DNA of 64,000 bases from positions 5,151,001 to 5,215,000 of the forward strand of contig NC_069100.1 in NCBI RefSeq assembly GCF_947172395.1, given 5' to 3'. Below, one piece after another: positions 41,095 to 52,931 of the stretch. A program made the position numbers and the translations under genes. Source of the DNA: Bicyclus anynana (lineage: Eukaryota; Arthropoda; Insecta; Lepidoptera; Nymphalidae). Under the pieces are notes generated by a model. The model was not told where the DNA came from. It saw only the letters and a list, made by a program, of their open reading frames with translations, and ran no database searches. Position 1 is the stretch's first letter; every line of letters starts with the position of its first letter.

Positions 41095-41479
41095 AAACAC
41101 AGACATAATTCCCACTTCGTAAAAAAGAGGCGTTTCCGTCCTAATTTGAGTCCATTACACAAATTACTTCCCACTACTAATTATAGTCAGAAATTCTCTG
41201 AAGTCTGAAATGTCTGGAGTCTAAAATTTACGTAGAATTTAAATGTTAAATGTAACCTGGAGGTATTTTGGCTTGTGAACCACCGGCGTGGTTTAATTAT
41301 AACTGTATATTTAACTACTTAGTTAAACTTTAAATTAACTCTTTACTTACCTTATTTATTATTTTTATTATCTGCTTGCTTTTCCGAGTTGAGGCGCATA
41401 AAGTTTTTAATATGCCGTAGAGACAAAATACTTTTAGTCTTAGCTTTTTTATCATGGATACACCTTTGCGAAAGATAGA
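41095..41479. other. No gene seen
   Basis: Nothing recognised up to the duplicated target of the next LINE. Confidence 0.5.
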
Positions 41480-41496
41480 GAGGAGTTTACGAAGCT

Positions 41497-42322
41497 GCTG
41501 TCCTTGACAACGTCTCGGTAGAGGCGTGGAAATTATCAGGACATCCTGGCTAACCTATTTGCTCACTGACCTTTTTAACCGTATCCTGGTCACTCGAAAA
41601 ACGCAAGACTCTTAAAGGTTGAGCATCATAGCTTCAGTCTATAAAGGGAATGGTCACGCAGCATGACGTCCGCAGACGTGGGGCTATCGTGGTATGTTCT
41701 TGCTCACTGACCTTTTTAACCCCATCCTGGTTACACGAAGACTCATGGAGGTTGAGCATCGTAGCTCCTGTCTACAAAGGCAATGAGGGTGTACAGTCAC
41801 GCTGCATGACGTAAGCAGACGTGGGGCTATCGTGGTGTGTACTTGCTCACTGACCATTTTAACCGTATCCTGGTCACACGAAAAAGGCCCAGACTCTTGG
41901 AGGTTGAACATCGTAGCTCCTGTCTACAAAGGGAATGGAGTGTACGGTCACGCAGCATGACGTCCGCAGACGTGGGGCTATCGTGGTATGTACTTGCTCA
42001 CTGGCCTTTTTAACCTTATCCTGGTCACTCGAAAAATGCCAGAGTCTTGGACGAAAAATGCCAGAGTCTTGGAGGTTGAGCATCATAGCTCCAATCTATA
42101 AAAGAAAAGGGGATGTAGGGTCACGTTGCACAACGTTCGCAGAGCTACGTGGGCAACAAATGTCTGAACATGGCAGTCCTTGGAGTTAAACTCCGAAGCC
42201 GCCCCAAAAAGCGCTGGTTCGACTTATGAAGTCGGATGCCCAAGATCGGGCAAACTGGGTGAGATTGTACCGGAAAGCTGACCCCATGTAGTGGGACTAC
42301 GGTAGGAAGAAGAAGAAGAAGG
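41497..42322 (+). pseudogene. LINE-O, 5'-truncated, 17-bp target duplication
   Basis: Flanked by perfect GAGGAGTTTACGAAGCT at 41480-41496 and 42323-42339, with a GAAGAAGAA tail. Coding traces, in order: VSVEAWKL; LTDLFNRILVT with WRLSIVAPVYKG (reverse-transcriptase palm-region sequence), repeated in tandem; then a C-terminal end RPKKRWF and ADPM stop. Many stops and shifts; most of the RT, including the catalytic YxDD region, is absent. RTE-like is my guess. Confidence 0.75.
41559..42146 (+). repeat. Four tandem copies of an RT segment
   Basis: Units start at 41559, 41700, 41843 and 41994 (141, 143 and 151 bp apart), each beginning TTGCTCACTG. The fourth contains a further 21-bp duplication (GAAAAATGCCAGAGTCTTGG twice). 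All lie inside the LINE-O insertion. Confidence 0.9.
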
Positions 42323-42339
42323 GAGGAGTTTACGAAGCT

Positions 42340-43013
42340 CACTGCCAACCTTCGTTAGTCACAGAGGCACTTTAAGAAAAAGAAGAATTCACGTTTAATG
42401 CAGATACTTGTATTGTGCTAGCCTGCGAGGATAATTATTATCCTATTAAAGGTGCTGATAGACTTGAGCATTCCCTTGTAATTAGGGCGGATGTCTGGCT
42501 AGCATTCTAGCGAGCAGATATGCTTGGAATGGATACATAGAATAGAGCGTTCGCTAGAATTACGTCAAGACTAGCAGACGCCCTTAGACCACTTTATTCC
42601 AGCCCTATCGCAAAATCCGTTCTTAGTGGATACCTACTAACTATAAAGTAAATGCTCAAGTCTATAAAAAACATAACGTCAATATAAATAAACTTGAAGA
42701 GGGTTAGTAAGTAAATCTTCTACCTCACAATCAGATCAGCTAGTGTTGAGCCCGATATCGATAAAACCACATAAACCACACGCCATGAATTCACATTGTG
42801 TGCGATAGTGCCAAGCGGTAGTTTATAGCTAAACTGAGATATAGCTTTAATCCCGACACTACTATGGGCTCATAGCAACTATGATAGAGATTGATATACA
42901 ATAACAATTATTGTGATGGTCTATAAGGATTAATGGAATAGGTTCTTGGATAACTCCATCTGACCGTGCTTTCTCTATGAGATTAGTACGTTTTTGTTTG
43001 CTTGGTTTTTTTT
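42340..43013. other. No gene seen
   Basis: No recognised element. Confidence 0.5.
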
Positions 43014-43288
43014 AACGTCCTCCGAGTATGGTATTTGCGGTGGATTTACAAGACGGAGGTCCTGGCTTTGCCCCACGGCTGGGCTGATTGAGGTTTTTCT
43101 TAATTGATCCTACTGACGTGGTTATAATTACCACCGTATCGCCAAGGGATTTAGCGTTTAGGTCGTGTAGAAGCCAAAAGGGGTGTTGATTTTCAACCTC
43201 CTAACAAGTTAGCCCTCTTCCTTATTAGATTGCATCATCACTTACCATCAGGTGAGGTTGTAATCAAGGGTTAACTTGTAGAATAAAA
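43014..43288 (+). mobile_element. SINE-A, diverged
   Basis: Head with deletion (GTCCTCCGAGTATGGTATTT), B box lost, 3' part clear to AACTTGTAGAATAAAAG. Confidence 0.8.
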
Positions 43289-43432
43289 GACCTAAAGAAA
43301 TCCCCAGGTCTATCAACATTATCTCCCAATCTGCTTGCAGTCTGTCGACTGATTGCAGATCAAACCAAGAAAAAAAGTTTTGTTTTGAAGCTTTAAGTGT
43401 TGCAACTAGTTTTAACGTGTATCGGTTTATAG

Positions 43433-43488
43433 GCATCATCACTTACCATCAGGTTAGATCTTAGTCAAGGGCTAACTTGTGAAAAAAG
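43433..43488 (+). mobile_element. SINE-A, terminal fragment
   Basis: CATCATCACTTACCATCAGG to GGGCTAACTTGTGAAAAA, 145 bp after the previous copy. Confidence 0.7.
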
Positions 43489-43567
43489 CATATTCCCACA
43501 AAAACTACGGGAGTTTCAGGTATTCTCTTTATAGACATCGGTAAAAATACTTGATTGCACACAATGA

Positions 43568-43797
43568 GAGCCGTGATAGCCCAGTGGATATGACCTCTAT
43601 CTCCAATTCCGGAGGGTGTAGGTTCTAATCCGGTCCGGGACATGCACCTCCAACTTTCCAGTTTAATTCTCTGCGTGTGTGAAGTCTACCAATCCGCATA
43701 GAGCCAGCATGGTGGACTATTGGCCTAACCCCTCTCATTCTGAGAGGAGGCTCGAGCTCAGCAGTGAGCCGAATATGGATTGATAACGAACGAACGA
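43568..43797 (+). mobile_element. SINE-F with deletion and 9-bp duplication
   Basis: Head with B-box region GGTTCTAATCC; body deleted from about 43660 (AACTTTCCAGTTTAATTCTC). Tail GAACGAACGAACA replaces ATGATG. ACACAATGA at 43559-43567 and 43798-43806. Confidence 0.88.
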
Positions 43798-43923
43798 ACA
43801 CAATGACGTGTACAAGTTACTTAACCGAAATATAAATTGAACAAAATTAAAAATTCCTCATTTAAATACAGGTAATGTAACTACTGAATGAGTCTTCAGA
43901 GTAAGTAGTGAATGTATACATTA

Positions 43924-44141
43924 CTAGTGGACGATTGCAACTTCATCCGCGTGAAATTTAGCTTTTCACAAATCCATCGGGAACCATGGATTTTTCCGGG
44001 ATGAAAAGTAGCTCATGTGTTAATCCAGAGTAAAATCTATTTCCATTCCAAGTATCAGCCAAATCGCTTCAGTAGTAGTGGCGTTAAAGAGTAACAAACA
44101 TCCATACAAACTTTGGTGTTTATAATATTAGTAGGGTAGGA
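43924..44141 (-). mobile_element. Helitron type H, complete
   Basis: CTAG 43924-43927 after A43923; end GGTAGGA at 44141 before T44142. Standard monomer interior. Confidence 0.85.
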
Positions 44142-44640
44142 TGCACAAAATCGAGATACAATAGTAAGGACAATCGATTTAACAAGGCACCGTTGAATTA
44201 CAACGTGATGTATAAGCTCAGGTGGTCTCAGCCTCTATTGACTGAGCTAATCACATATAATCTGCTGTTGTGATAGGCGACTTAAAATAACACTATTACT
44301 CGTACATTAGAGATAAGCTATTGCCAGATACTGTACCAACGTACCTGTCCAACGACACTGAACAGGTATACGTTGTTCTGTGAGGTGTTGGTCGATGCCC
44401 CACCAGCATTGGCGTATTTAGACTTATTTCCTGGCCTGCCCCCCGATATTTATTAGTATCAAAATATAATTCCATATGTGTAGCCCTATGGTGGGACCGG
44501 ATACTATGGTGGGCACGGCCAAACCCATTTCGCTTACATAATAATTGATAACGGAAGTCGGTGGTGTGTGTGTGTGTGTGTGTTGGAAGTCATGAGAAAG
44601 GAGGGATAGATATCCATATATACATTTGATAGAATGAAAT
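44142..44640. other. No gene; TG microsatellite
   Basis: (TG)n near 44566-44582; otherwise nothing recognised. Confidence 0.5.
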
Positions 44641-44824
44641 GACCGGCAAAGACGTACCGATAAGCGATTTAGCGTTCCGGTACGATGCCGTATAGAAACC
44701 AAAAGGGGTGTGGATTTTCATCCTCCTCCTAACAAGTTAGCCCGCTTCCATCTTAGACTGCATCATCACTTACCATCAGGTGAGATTGTAATCAAGGGCT
44801 AACTTGTAAAGAATAAAAAAAATA
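44641..44824 (+). mobile_element. SINE-A, 3' half
   Basis: ACCGGCAAAGACGTACCGAT to the A-run at 44824. Confidence 0.85.
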
Positions 44825-45665
44825 AAATCAAAATTTGATTAAATAATTTGAATTTGAATTTGAATCTCAATATTTAGACGTGACAAAATACTAGTTTTGG
44901 TAATTTATTATAATTATGTAATAGACATAAAAAACACTTGTGACACATGTTAAAAAATCTTGGCTGAAAAAAGGAATATAAATCCGCTGGAGTGTTGCCA
45001 AGAGAAGCAACCCGAATATGTAAGTAGTTTTTGTCCATCACCGTAAGGGCGCAAATGGCTGTCGGCCAAACGAGGCATTGATTGGTTTTAAGAACATTCT
45101 TTGCCACTTCTACATAAAATAAAAATGTTTCAAGAACATCCAAAAAGTGTTAACCAAGCCAAATTAATGTGAGAATTTTAATCTTCTTTATAAAAAAATG
45201 ATTTTTTATTTAAAGGAGAGGCTTTGAATTAAATTGCCTTGGGTTTGAGTCGTAGAGACAAATATCTTAGCATTCCATGGATTCACCGTGCGCGTGCCGG
45301 GTCCATCGCGTGATAGAGAGAAAAACTCCGAGCAGAGTCCTGAACTTGTGACTACAGGATGTAGGGTTAAAAAATTCCTTGACGATCGATCAACACTCCC
45401 CGTTCTTAAATATTTCTCAAATATTTACGTTCAAATATTGAGCTTCTTAGTACGAAATATACTCGAGCAGCGACAGAGATTGTAGTTGTACCATCATTTT
45501 GCGGTAGAGGAAACACCTCGAGCAGGTCCCAGGACTTGTGACCTTCCGTGTAGGTTTCGTAGGGTTTAAAGGGATCCCTTTAAAATGCATTAATACTCAT
45601 CTCCCCTGCACGACATGTCCTCCTCCATCTTCACTAAACAATTATTATTATTATAAAGAGGAAGT
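44825..45665. other. No gene; local direct repeat
   Basis: 45318-45370 and 45506-45570 share CTCGAGCAG/CCGAGCAG, GACTTGTGAC/AACTTGTGAC and GTAGGGTT, a diverged duplication about 190 bp apart. A 65-codon frame at 45288 reads through one half. Confidence 0.45.
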
Positions 45666-45785
45666 GTCGTTATAGCCCAGTGAATATGACCTCTGCCTCC
45701 GATTCCGGAGGGTGTGGGTTCGTCCGTTGTGTGCATTTTAAGAAATTAAATATCACGTATCTCAAACGGCGAAGGAAAACATCGT
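45666..45785 (+). mobile_element. SINE-F, 5' third
   Basis: Head GTTATAGCCCAGTGAATATG to GAAAACATCGT; the GGTCCGGGGCATGCACC segment is deleted and the rest truncated. Confidence 0.75.
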
Positions 45786-46221
45786 ATTAGTGATCAATTA
45801 TTACACCACAAAACAATATCGCACAAAATCATTAACGCTACTAGCAGCATGACGGCGTTGCAATTAAATGGAATGGACCGCTAAAATAGGATATTATTAT
45901 TTAATTGCTATAAATTCACAAAATGATACAGAACTTGCACTGTAAAAGAAGAAATATTACAATTCCAGCAAAAAAAGCACTTAATTTAAATCCACAAATC
46001 GTCCACCCATTAAGCCTTGATTAATGTTGAAGGCTCGTCAAGCGGCTGGACGCGATGTGTCATTGCTTTTAATTAAGCTTAATTGGCTTGCGGACGTCAC
46101 TTGGGTTGTATAATGTATTACGTTTTACGTTATTTACATAATTTTAACATCACAGTACCAATCATCTCTATAATATAATATGTTCATTAGTAAAAGATAA
46201 TTTTAGATGGCTTTTGAAATA
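45786..46221. other. No gene seen
   Basis: AT-rich. Confidence 0.5.
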
Positions 46222-46590
46222 CTACTAATATTATAAACGCGAAAGTTTGTGTGTTTGGATGTTTTTTACTCTTTAACTACTGAACCAATTTGGCTGAAAT
46301 TTTAATGGAAATAGATTTTACTCTAGATTAACATACAGGCTAATTTTTGTCCCGAAAAAATCTATGGTTTTCCGAGACTTGCAAAAAACTAATGATTTTG
46401 ATAGTATGAATGTTTGTTACTCTTTCACGCCGCGATTACGACCGAATCACCTCAAATTTGAAGTAGAGATAGATTGTAGTCTGGATTAACATATAGACTA
46501 CCCGTACCCGTAAAAGTAACATATTTTTATCCCGGAAAAATGGTCCCCGAGGGATTTGTGAAAAACTAAATTCAACGCTAACGAAGTCGC
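46222..46590 (+). mobile_element. Helitron type H, dimeric form
   Basis: CTACTAATATTATAAACGCG at the 5' side; two successive TTTACTCT/TTGTTACTCT...CCGAAAAAAT/CCCGGAAAAA segments; ends AAGTCGCAGGCGT without CTAG. A further CGCGACATTTTCCGTGTGAA piece follows. Confidence 0.65.
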
Positions 46591-47316
46591 AGGCGTTTCC
46601 GCGACATTTTCCGTGTGAAATTCAGTTTTTCACAATTGGATAAATGATCAAATACCTACCACGAGTTGTCGCGAGTTTCCGATAGAGGTTAGGTAATTAA
46701 ATCTATATCTTATACTACAATATATGTTTAGGTACGAGTGTAATACATGCTACGTATGGTCGGCCTAAATAAATATATTTAGGGACGATAGTAAGGGATT
46801 TGTGAAAATATAGTGGGAAGTAGAATGGTGCCTCAAACATTATTGTAAGCATTGTAATTTACATGATGACTGCATCATCAAAACCAGCAAAACAGCACCA
46901 GGGATTTGAAGGTTCTGTATTTTGAGTTTGGAGTATAAACTCACCACGCAAAACCATTGCGGTGTGGTGGGTTTAGGGATTTTGACTATGTATCAATCAC
47001 TACCAGATGTTAAATATACCAGTATCGACGATTAAACATGCTGTAACACCTCTACCCAGCTTCAGGCTGAGAATTTTTACTGACAATTTATAAAAACAAA
47101 ATTTACTAGCCCGACTAATTATTTGAACCCAGGTTATTTTACGGAACCAGAAGGTTGACTAGACTTAGAATGAGGCATGGATAACGAAGCAACTAGATAT
47201 TTTTTAAATAAATAATGACAAAACATATGTACAAAGCGACGAATTCACAATTGTCATAGAAAATACTTCCCAGTTTTCAGCTAGCTATACACAGTCCAAC
47301 TTTGCCGTCATGCACA
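46591..47316. other. No gene seen
   Basis: Nothing recognised beyond the Helitron trace at its left edge. Confidence 0.5.
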
Positions 47317-47632
47317 TTTTTTTTTTATTCTTCAAGTTAGCCCTTGACTACAATCTCACCTGATGGTAAGTGATGATGTAATCTAAGATGGAAGCGGACT
47401 AACTTGTTAGGAGGAGGATGAAAATCCACACTCCTTTCGGTTTCTACACGACATCGTACCGGAACGCTAAATCGCTTGGCGGTACGTCTTTGTCGGTAGG
47501 GTGGTAACTAGCCAAGGCCAAAGCCTCCCACCAGCTAGACCTGGACCAATTAAGAAACCTCAATCGGCACAGCCGGGGATCGAACCCTGGACCTCCGTCA
47601 TTAAATCCACCGCGCATACCACGGAGCCCGTC
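47317..47632 (-). mobile_element. SINE-A, full length with small head deletion
   Basis: T-run at 47317; the head lacks ACTGCGCC so the A box is damaged. Confidence 0.88.
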
Positions 47633-48179
47633 AAAACATCACGACCAACACACGATGTGTTTTGCCGTGTGACAATTTCATGTCAGTTTGAAGTTTATTT
47701 TGTTGCGTTCCATAGTGCTTTGCTTTCGCAAATCCAATTTTCAATATCAATCATACTTCAATATTTATTGATAGTGTAGTGTCGTCTCTATCGATCATTA
47801 GGATATTTGACAACAATGAAAATATGCCACAAAACGTAATCCTATCAAATTATAGGGTGAAAAATGTTAACTTCCAGGTAATTTCATCTAAAATATCAAT
47901 ATTTATAGCAAATTATTCGAAAATAAATTATAAATTTTATGTAACGTCCATTGCGATTGGTTTTTGCGAAACGAAAAATACCAATGACAACTTTCACGGT
48001 GTGCTTGGACGATATGCGTCACAAATCGCATGTCTAAATTTCACAATCGATCACGATCTGCCGGTCGTCATGCCAGCCGCGCTGCAGGCATGTTAGTATG
48101 TCGGATCATAAGTGGTCAGCATTAAACAACCAAGTTATTTTTGATATTTTACATATTTCTAAAATTTTGAAACACACAT
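47633..48179. other. No gene seen
   Basis: The 105-codon frame 47779-48096 is AT-rich and has no recognisable domain, signal or neighbour; I do not call it a gene. Confidence 0.45.
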
Positions 48180-48520
48180 GTTATCGCCGCGTTGCAACGA
48201 CTTGCAGTACGGACGGCTTCAGTGTGCTCGTGGCGTTCGAGCCGTCCACATATCTTGTTGTGTAATTCTTTATGGGTTACTTGGGATAGGCGGGGAGAGT
48301 GACTTGAGTGGTAAAGGGGAGTGTTAGTTAACAGTCAAAGGCGCCTTTAACCCTACACATAACGTTTACAAGTGCGTGACTTCACTCAAGGTCATTCTCT
48401 GTCATTGTAGGGTCTTATTTTGGTTACAGTTTGATTTGTTAATTAAGTTGTCCTGACAAATGTTCTGAATCATAACCTTTGTTTGACATTAGTTTTCTTA
48501 TTTTTGTAATCACTTCTAAG
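48180..48520 (+). repeat. Dispersed repeat Q, longest copy
   Basis: Same start as 35159 (TTATCGCCGCGTTGCAACGA) and same 3' part, with an additional 75-bp block (GGGAGTGTTAGTTAACAGTC to GTGCGTGACTTCACTCAA). GACTTGAGTGG and GACTTCACTCAA form a short inverted pair around the block. Confidence 0.8.
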
Positions 48521-50123
48521 TTTTTAAATATCCTACCTGAGTAGTATATAGTACCTGAGTAGTAATAGTGTCTTAATTCTTATTATTAGATCTCTGATTA
48601 TAATTATTATTATTATTATTTTCTTACCTATTTGTGTTTCGTTGTATTATTATTGTTATAATTCTCTCTTTTTTATATAGATTAATGTTTGTTTGTTTTT
48701 TTTTGTAATTGATTTATGTTTGTGTATTTTGTGACGCCATTATTTTCGTATGTGTATTCGTGGATAGTATCGTTGTTTACATGTTTAAACTATTTTTACG
48801 TTTACTTTTATATTTAAGAAATAATATGTAAATGTTAACTATCCCTAAGACATAAAAATAAAAAATAAATATAAAAATAAGTCTGCTTAAACACATAATA
48901 TTGAAAAATGGGTGACACTATTCAACAAACATAATAATAAAATACCAAAAATCCGTTCAACAAATCAAATGCATTTGGCAAATCATGAAAATTTTATTCA
49001 TGAATCTCCCATGTTCCTCTAAAGTTATTATAGTCGTAAGTATCCTAAAACTTACGTAAAAGGAGTCATAAATCTGAAGAATTGTTTGAAAATCTCTCAC
49101 CAGACCGTCCAGAGTGCTTGGCTACACGTGTTTCAGAGAACTCTGCATCCAATAATGTAAAATCGATGCCTTTTCACCATTATTCTCACATTTACCGCTC
49201 CCATCTGCCGGTTGAACCTTTTAAACGACTCCTGTAAACAGTTTGGTGCAAGTCGTTTGTTTTTGCCATATAAAATTAGTACCTATTTAGTTTAGACGCT
49301 AAATTAGAGAGTTTTTTATACATACGGTTGTCAAACCTTATACGTAGTCCGTTGGAAAGTCTGGGGATCCTAACATCCTCGAAAATGTATGTTTTACATT
49401 ACGTTTTCTTTATCTAGTAATATTAAACTATCACTTAATATTTCTTGTATCTTGCAAACGCGATTTAATTGACAATAATTAATATTTATCTATAGCAGTT
49501 TCTTATAGTAAGATTTCCTAAAGACTCACCGACAATAATTATGACAATTTTTTTTTTTAATTTTGACAGTAATTATGATAACATTACCTCTTTTTTTTTC
49601 ATTTTTATTAATTCTGTACAGGCAACTTAATGAATCAAATTTTGATAAAGAGTGTTTTATAATATAATCACGGCTTAGCAAAATTGTTCTGAGAAAGTGT
49701 GTGTAAATACTAAGAATTTTAAGATTCAATGCTAAATAATTCAATGTACTTATGGGGATACACATTACGATTTTAAAAAATTCGTAGGAAAGTTAATAAA
49801 AATCTTTATTCCCACTTTTAATTAAAAATTAAAGTAGGTATATACGCAATAAGATTTGTGGAAAAGTCTGTCACAACATGTTTTAAAATGTTACCCAAAA
49901 GCCAAGCTAAGATTCATAAGTGACTATAAATTTTCATGACCTGCCAACCGCATTAGCATTTTTATTAACGCCGACCAGAGCTTAATCACAAAGTTGGACT
50001 AAAATCCCTTCAAAACATCCTAAAATATTAATTAGTTTCTAACGGAATGGTACAATTAAAATTTTAAAATAAATAAAATTTATAAATTAATACAAATTAG
50101 TTTCGTACCACAAATTAGTTTTT
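48521..50123. other. Long AT-rich stretch, no gene seen
   Basis: Contains ATT microsatellite near 48600 and T-runs, and no recognisable coding or repeat family. Short frames of at most 79 codons have no features. Confidence 0.5.
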
Positions 50124-50452
50124 GACGGCCTCCGTGGCGCAGTGGTATGCGCGGTGGATTTACAAGACGGAGGTCCTGGTTTCAATCCCCGGCTGGGTCG
50201 ATTGAGATTTTCTTAATTGGTCCAGGTCTGGCTAGTGGGAGGCTTCGGCCGTAGCTAGTTAGCACCCTACCGACAAAGACGTACCGCCAAGCGATTTAGC
50301 GTTCCGGTACGATGTTGTGTAGAAACCGAAAAGGGGTGTGGATTTTCATCCTCCTCCTAACAAGTTAGCCCGCTTCCATCTTAGACTGCATCATCACTTA
50401 CCATCAGGTGAGATTGTAGTCAAGGGCTGACTTGTAAAAGAATAAAAAAAAA
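50124..50452 (+). mobile_element. SINE-A, full length
   Basis: Head GACGGCCTCCGTGGCGCAGT, B-box region GGTTTCAATCCCC (mutated), complete body, A-run at 50452. Confidence 0.9.
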
Positions 50453-50514
50453 CATAATTTAAGACATGCTTAATTTAAAGCTATATATTTTTTAATGTAT
50501 ACAAATATCATACA

Positions 50515-50923
50515 CTAGCGGACGCACGCGATTTCATCCGTCCTTAGACCCCTTTAATCTAGCCCTTACAGTAGTATCGCTGTAAAAATGGAGTAACTTC
50601 TCCCGTTTTCCCAACATTTCTCTTCACTGCTCTGCTCCTATTGATCGTAGCGTGATGAAAAGTATACTATAACCTGCCCATTAGTATGAAGAATAATTGT
50701 ACCAAGATTCATTAGAATCCGTCGAGTAGTTTTTGTTTCTACAGAAACATAACTTTCCGAACATACAGACACACAAACAGAGAAACAAACAGACAGACAA
50801 AAATTTTACTGATTGCATTTTTGGCGACGGTATCTAATCTAATCACCTCCTCATAGTTGTTTTGGAAATATACATTACATGTACAGAATTGACCTCTCTC
50901 TACAGATTTATTATGGTTATAGA
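50515..50923 (-). mobile_element. Helitron type 3, complete, longer copy
   Basis: CTAG 50515-50518 after A50514; TATAGA end at 50923 before T50924. About 65 bp longer than the 27624 copy, with GACAGACAAAAATTTTACTG and CTCATAGTTGTTTTGG in the interior. Confidence 0.85.
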
Positions 50924-50933
50924 TGGAGTGGTA

Positions 50934-51208
50934 AGAGCCGTGATAGTCCAGTGGATATGACCTCTGCCTTCGATTCGGAGGGTGCATTTAAAAAAAATTA
51001 AATAACACGTGTCTCAAATGGTGAAAAAAAACATCGTGAGCAAACTTGCATACCTGAGAATTTTCTGAATTCTCTAGTTGTTTGAAGTCTGTCAATCCGT
51101 ATTAGACCAGCGTGGTGGACTATTGGCCTAAGATCTCTCATTCTGAGAGGAGACTTGTGCTTGTGCTCAACAGTGAGCCGAATTATGGGTTGCTAATGAT
51201 GATGATGA
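50934..51208 (+). mobile_element. SINE-F with deleted B box
   Basis: Head AGAGCCGTGATAGTCCAGTG; the B-box to GCATGCACC stretch is deleted; the rest is complete with a GATGATGATG tail. It starts 10 bp after the Helitron. Confidence 0.82.
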
Positions 51209-51310
51209 CATAAAGAGATAAAGTTTGTAATGTTGTAGGGGGTAATCTCTGTCATAGGCTATATTTTATCCCCATAATCTCATAGGAACTGGAAGTAGGT
51301 ACTACTTATA
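51209..51310 (+). mobile_element. Helitron-like type 4 fragment
   Basis: AAAGAGATAAAGTTTGTAAT, GGTAATCTCTGTCATAGGCT and ATTTTATCCCCATAATCTCA; ends absent. Confidence 0.4.
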
Positions 51311-51419
51311 TGTATTTAACTAGTTGAAAGAAATAAAATAAGTTTAGGGAATAAGTAAATTTTACACTTTCTTTTGCTGCCCCTCATTTTTGATGCTCTG
51401 GGCAAATACCCTGCTTGCT

Positions 51420-51662
51420 TGATGCAATCTAAGATGGCAGCGGGCTAACTTGTTGAGGAGGATGAAAATCCCTTTCGGTTTCTACACGACGTCGTACCAG
51501 AACGCTAAATCGTTTGGCGGTACGACTTTACCGGTAGGGTGTTAACCAGCCACGACCTAAACCTCCCACCAACCATGTCTGGACCGATACCCAGCCCGGG
51601 ATCGAACCCAGGAGCTCCGTCTAGTAAATCCCCCGCGCATACCAATGCGCCGCGGAGGCCGT
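51420..51662 (-). mobile_element. SINE-A, tail lost
   Basis: From GATGCAATCTAAGATGGCAG to the head GCCGCGGAGGCCGT; several small deletions. Confidence 0.85.
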
Positions 51663-52014
51663 AAAATACTTGCATATTTATCTAACAAGCTCAAATCTGG
51701 CATACTTCTATGCTGAATAACACGCCCCTATGAGGTCGTTGCTATCCCATAGTAAACAATCTATCTGGAAAAAAGATCAAGTTATAAAGAATATCTTTGA
51801 CTTCAACGGTTTGTCACTGAAAAATGTTATTTACGCGCTCATTTCTACTTATATCACGCAAGCCAAGTGGGAAATCGGCGAAAGTGAATGGAGCGGGATA
51901 CGAGCATGCGAATCACGCGTCTGCTTGCTTTTAGCTTTTAGTGAAATTGTTGCTGGATATTATATTATCATGTTAATGGTGCTTAGTCTGTTTAAATTTG
52001 ATATTACTGGATTT
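51663..52014. other. No gene seen
   Basis: A 100-codon frame (51730-52032) runs into the SINE-F that follows and shows no recognisable domain. Confidence 0.45.
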
Positions 52015-52109
52015 CCAGTCCTGTGGATATGACCTCCTTTGATTCGAAGGGCGTATGTTCGAATTCGGTCCGATGCATGCACCTACTTTTCAGTTATGTG
52101 CATTTTAGG
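52015..52109 (+). mobile_element. SINE-F, head only
   Basis: CTGTGGATATGACCTCCTTT, B box TGTTCGAATTC, truncated after GTGCATTTTAG. Confidence 0.7.
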
Positions 52110-52149
52110 CTAACTGCTGGACTGGACTGACAAGGCTGTTACGCAGGAA

Positions 52150-52552
52150 AATAGAGTCAACATCTCCTGAGAATGCTCCGGTTTTGGTGTGAAACGTACG
52201 TAGAGAGTATTTTGTCGGACCTGCAGGCTGATTATGTATCTCGACGTATCACTTTTGACTGTGTAACGCTGAGCTAAATTGAACACTAGAGTGATTTTGC
52301 AATTCCGATTATATAAGACAAAAGACTGCCACAATGCCTAGTGATATCATTCTAGGCGCAAAATTTTATCGACATTATGCGACTAAATAAAATACGCCCT
52401 TTCTCGGTACTACTTACTACGGGCGCAGCATACTTTTGCACATATTCGCATTATACTTGATTTCGCTGTTTGTCTGTGGTGAAGTGAAGTGACTTAAATC
52501 GCATGGGTTCGATGGCTTTTCGCGGATGATAGCTTAATAAATAAATTATTAT
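52150..52552 (+). mobile_element. Foldback element, family M, right half, interrupted
   Basis: 52150-52235 (GATGCTCCGGTTTT-like block, ACGTACGTAGAGAGTATTTT) and 52500-52552 (CGCATGGGTTCGATGGCTTT, ATAAATAAATTATTATC) are the two parts of one right arm, separated by about 265 bp of unrelated sequence. Confidence 0.6.
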
Positions 52553-52931
52553 CGGGGAACGTCTAACAAGGCAGGTCCTATAGTAATTGCTCTGAGGAAA
52601 GAACAGAACGATAATAATTTTGTTCTTCGTTATTTTTCTTCTAAGATGAAATCGTAGTGTAGCTTGAAATATGAAAAGCAATCAGTACACTTGAGTCTCG
52701 TGTAATCCGCTTTTAATTGCACGAACGACTGACACTGTTTCATTCCAATTTGATTGAAATTTTTCACGGCTGTCGAGCAGAAATTGGCCAATGGGAGGTT
52801 TAATCTTTTTTTCTACTTTGATTGACAATGTGAAAATAGCCTGTCGAATAGTTACTATATAGTAGAGTTATAGAGTATTTTTATTATCACCATGATCATC
52901 ATCATCATCATCAATCATCATCATTAACATC
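52553..52931. other. No gene; ATC microsatellite
   Basis: (CAT)n at about 52890-52930. Confidence 0.5.

Noticed and set aside
44566..44582. TG microsatellite as Z-DNA or regulatory site
   Set aside because: Short and common by chance in animal genomes.
47779..48096. 105-codon plus-strand frame
   Set aside because: AT-rich composition, no recognisable domain or promoter context.
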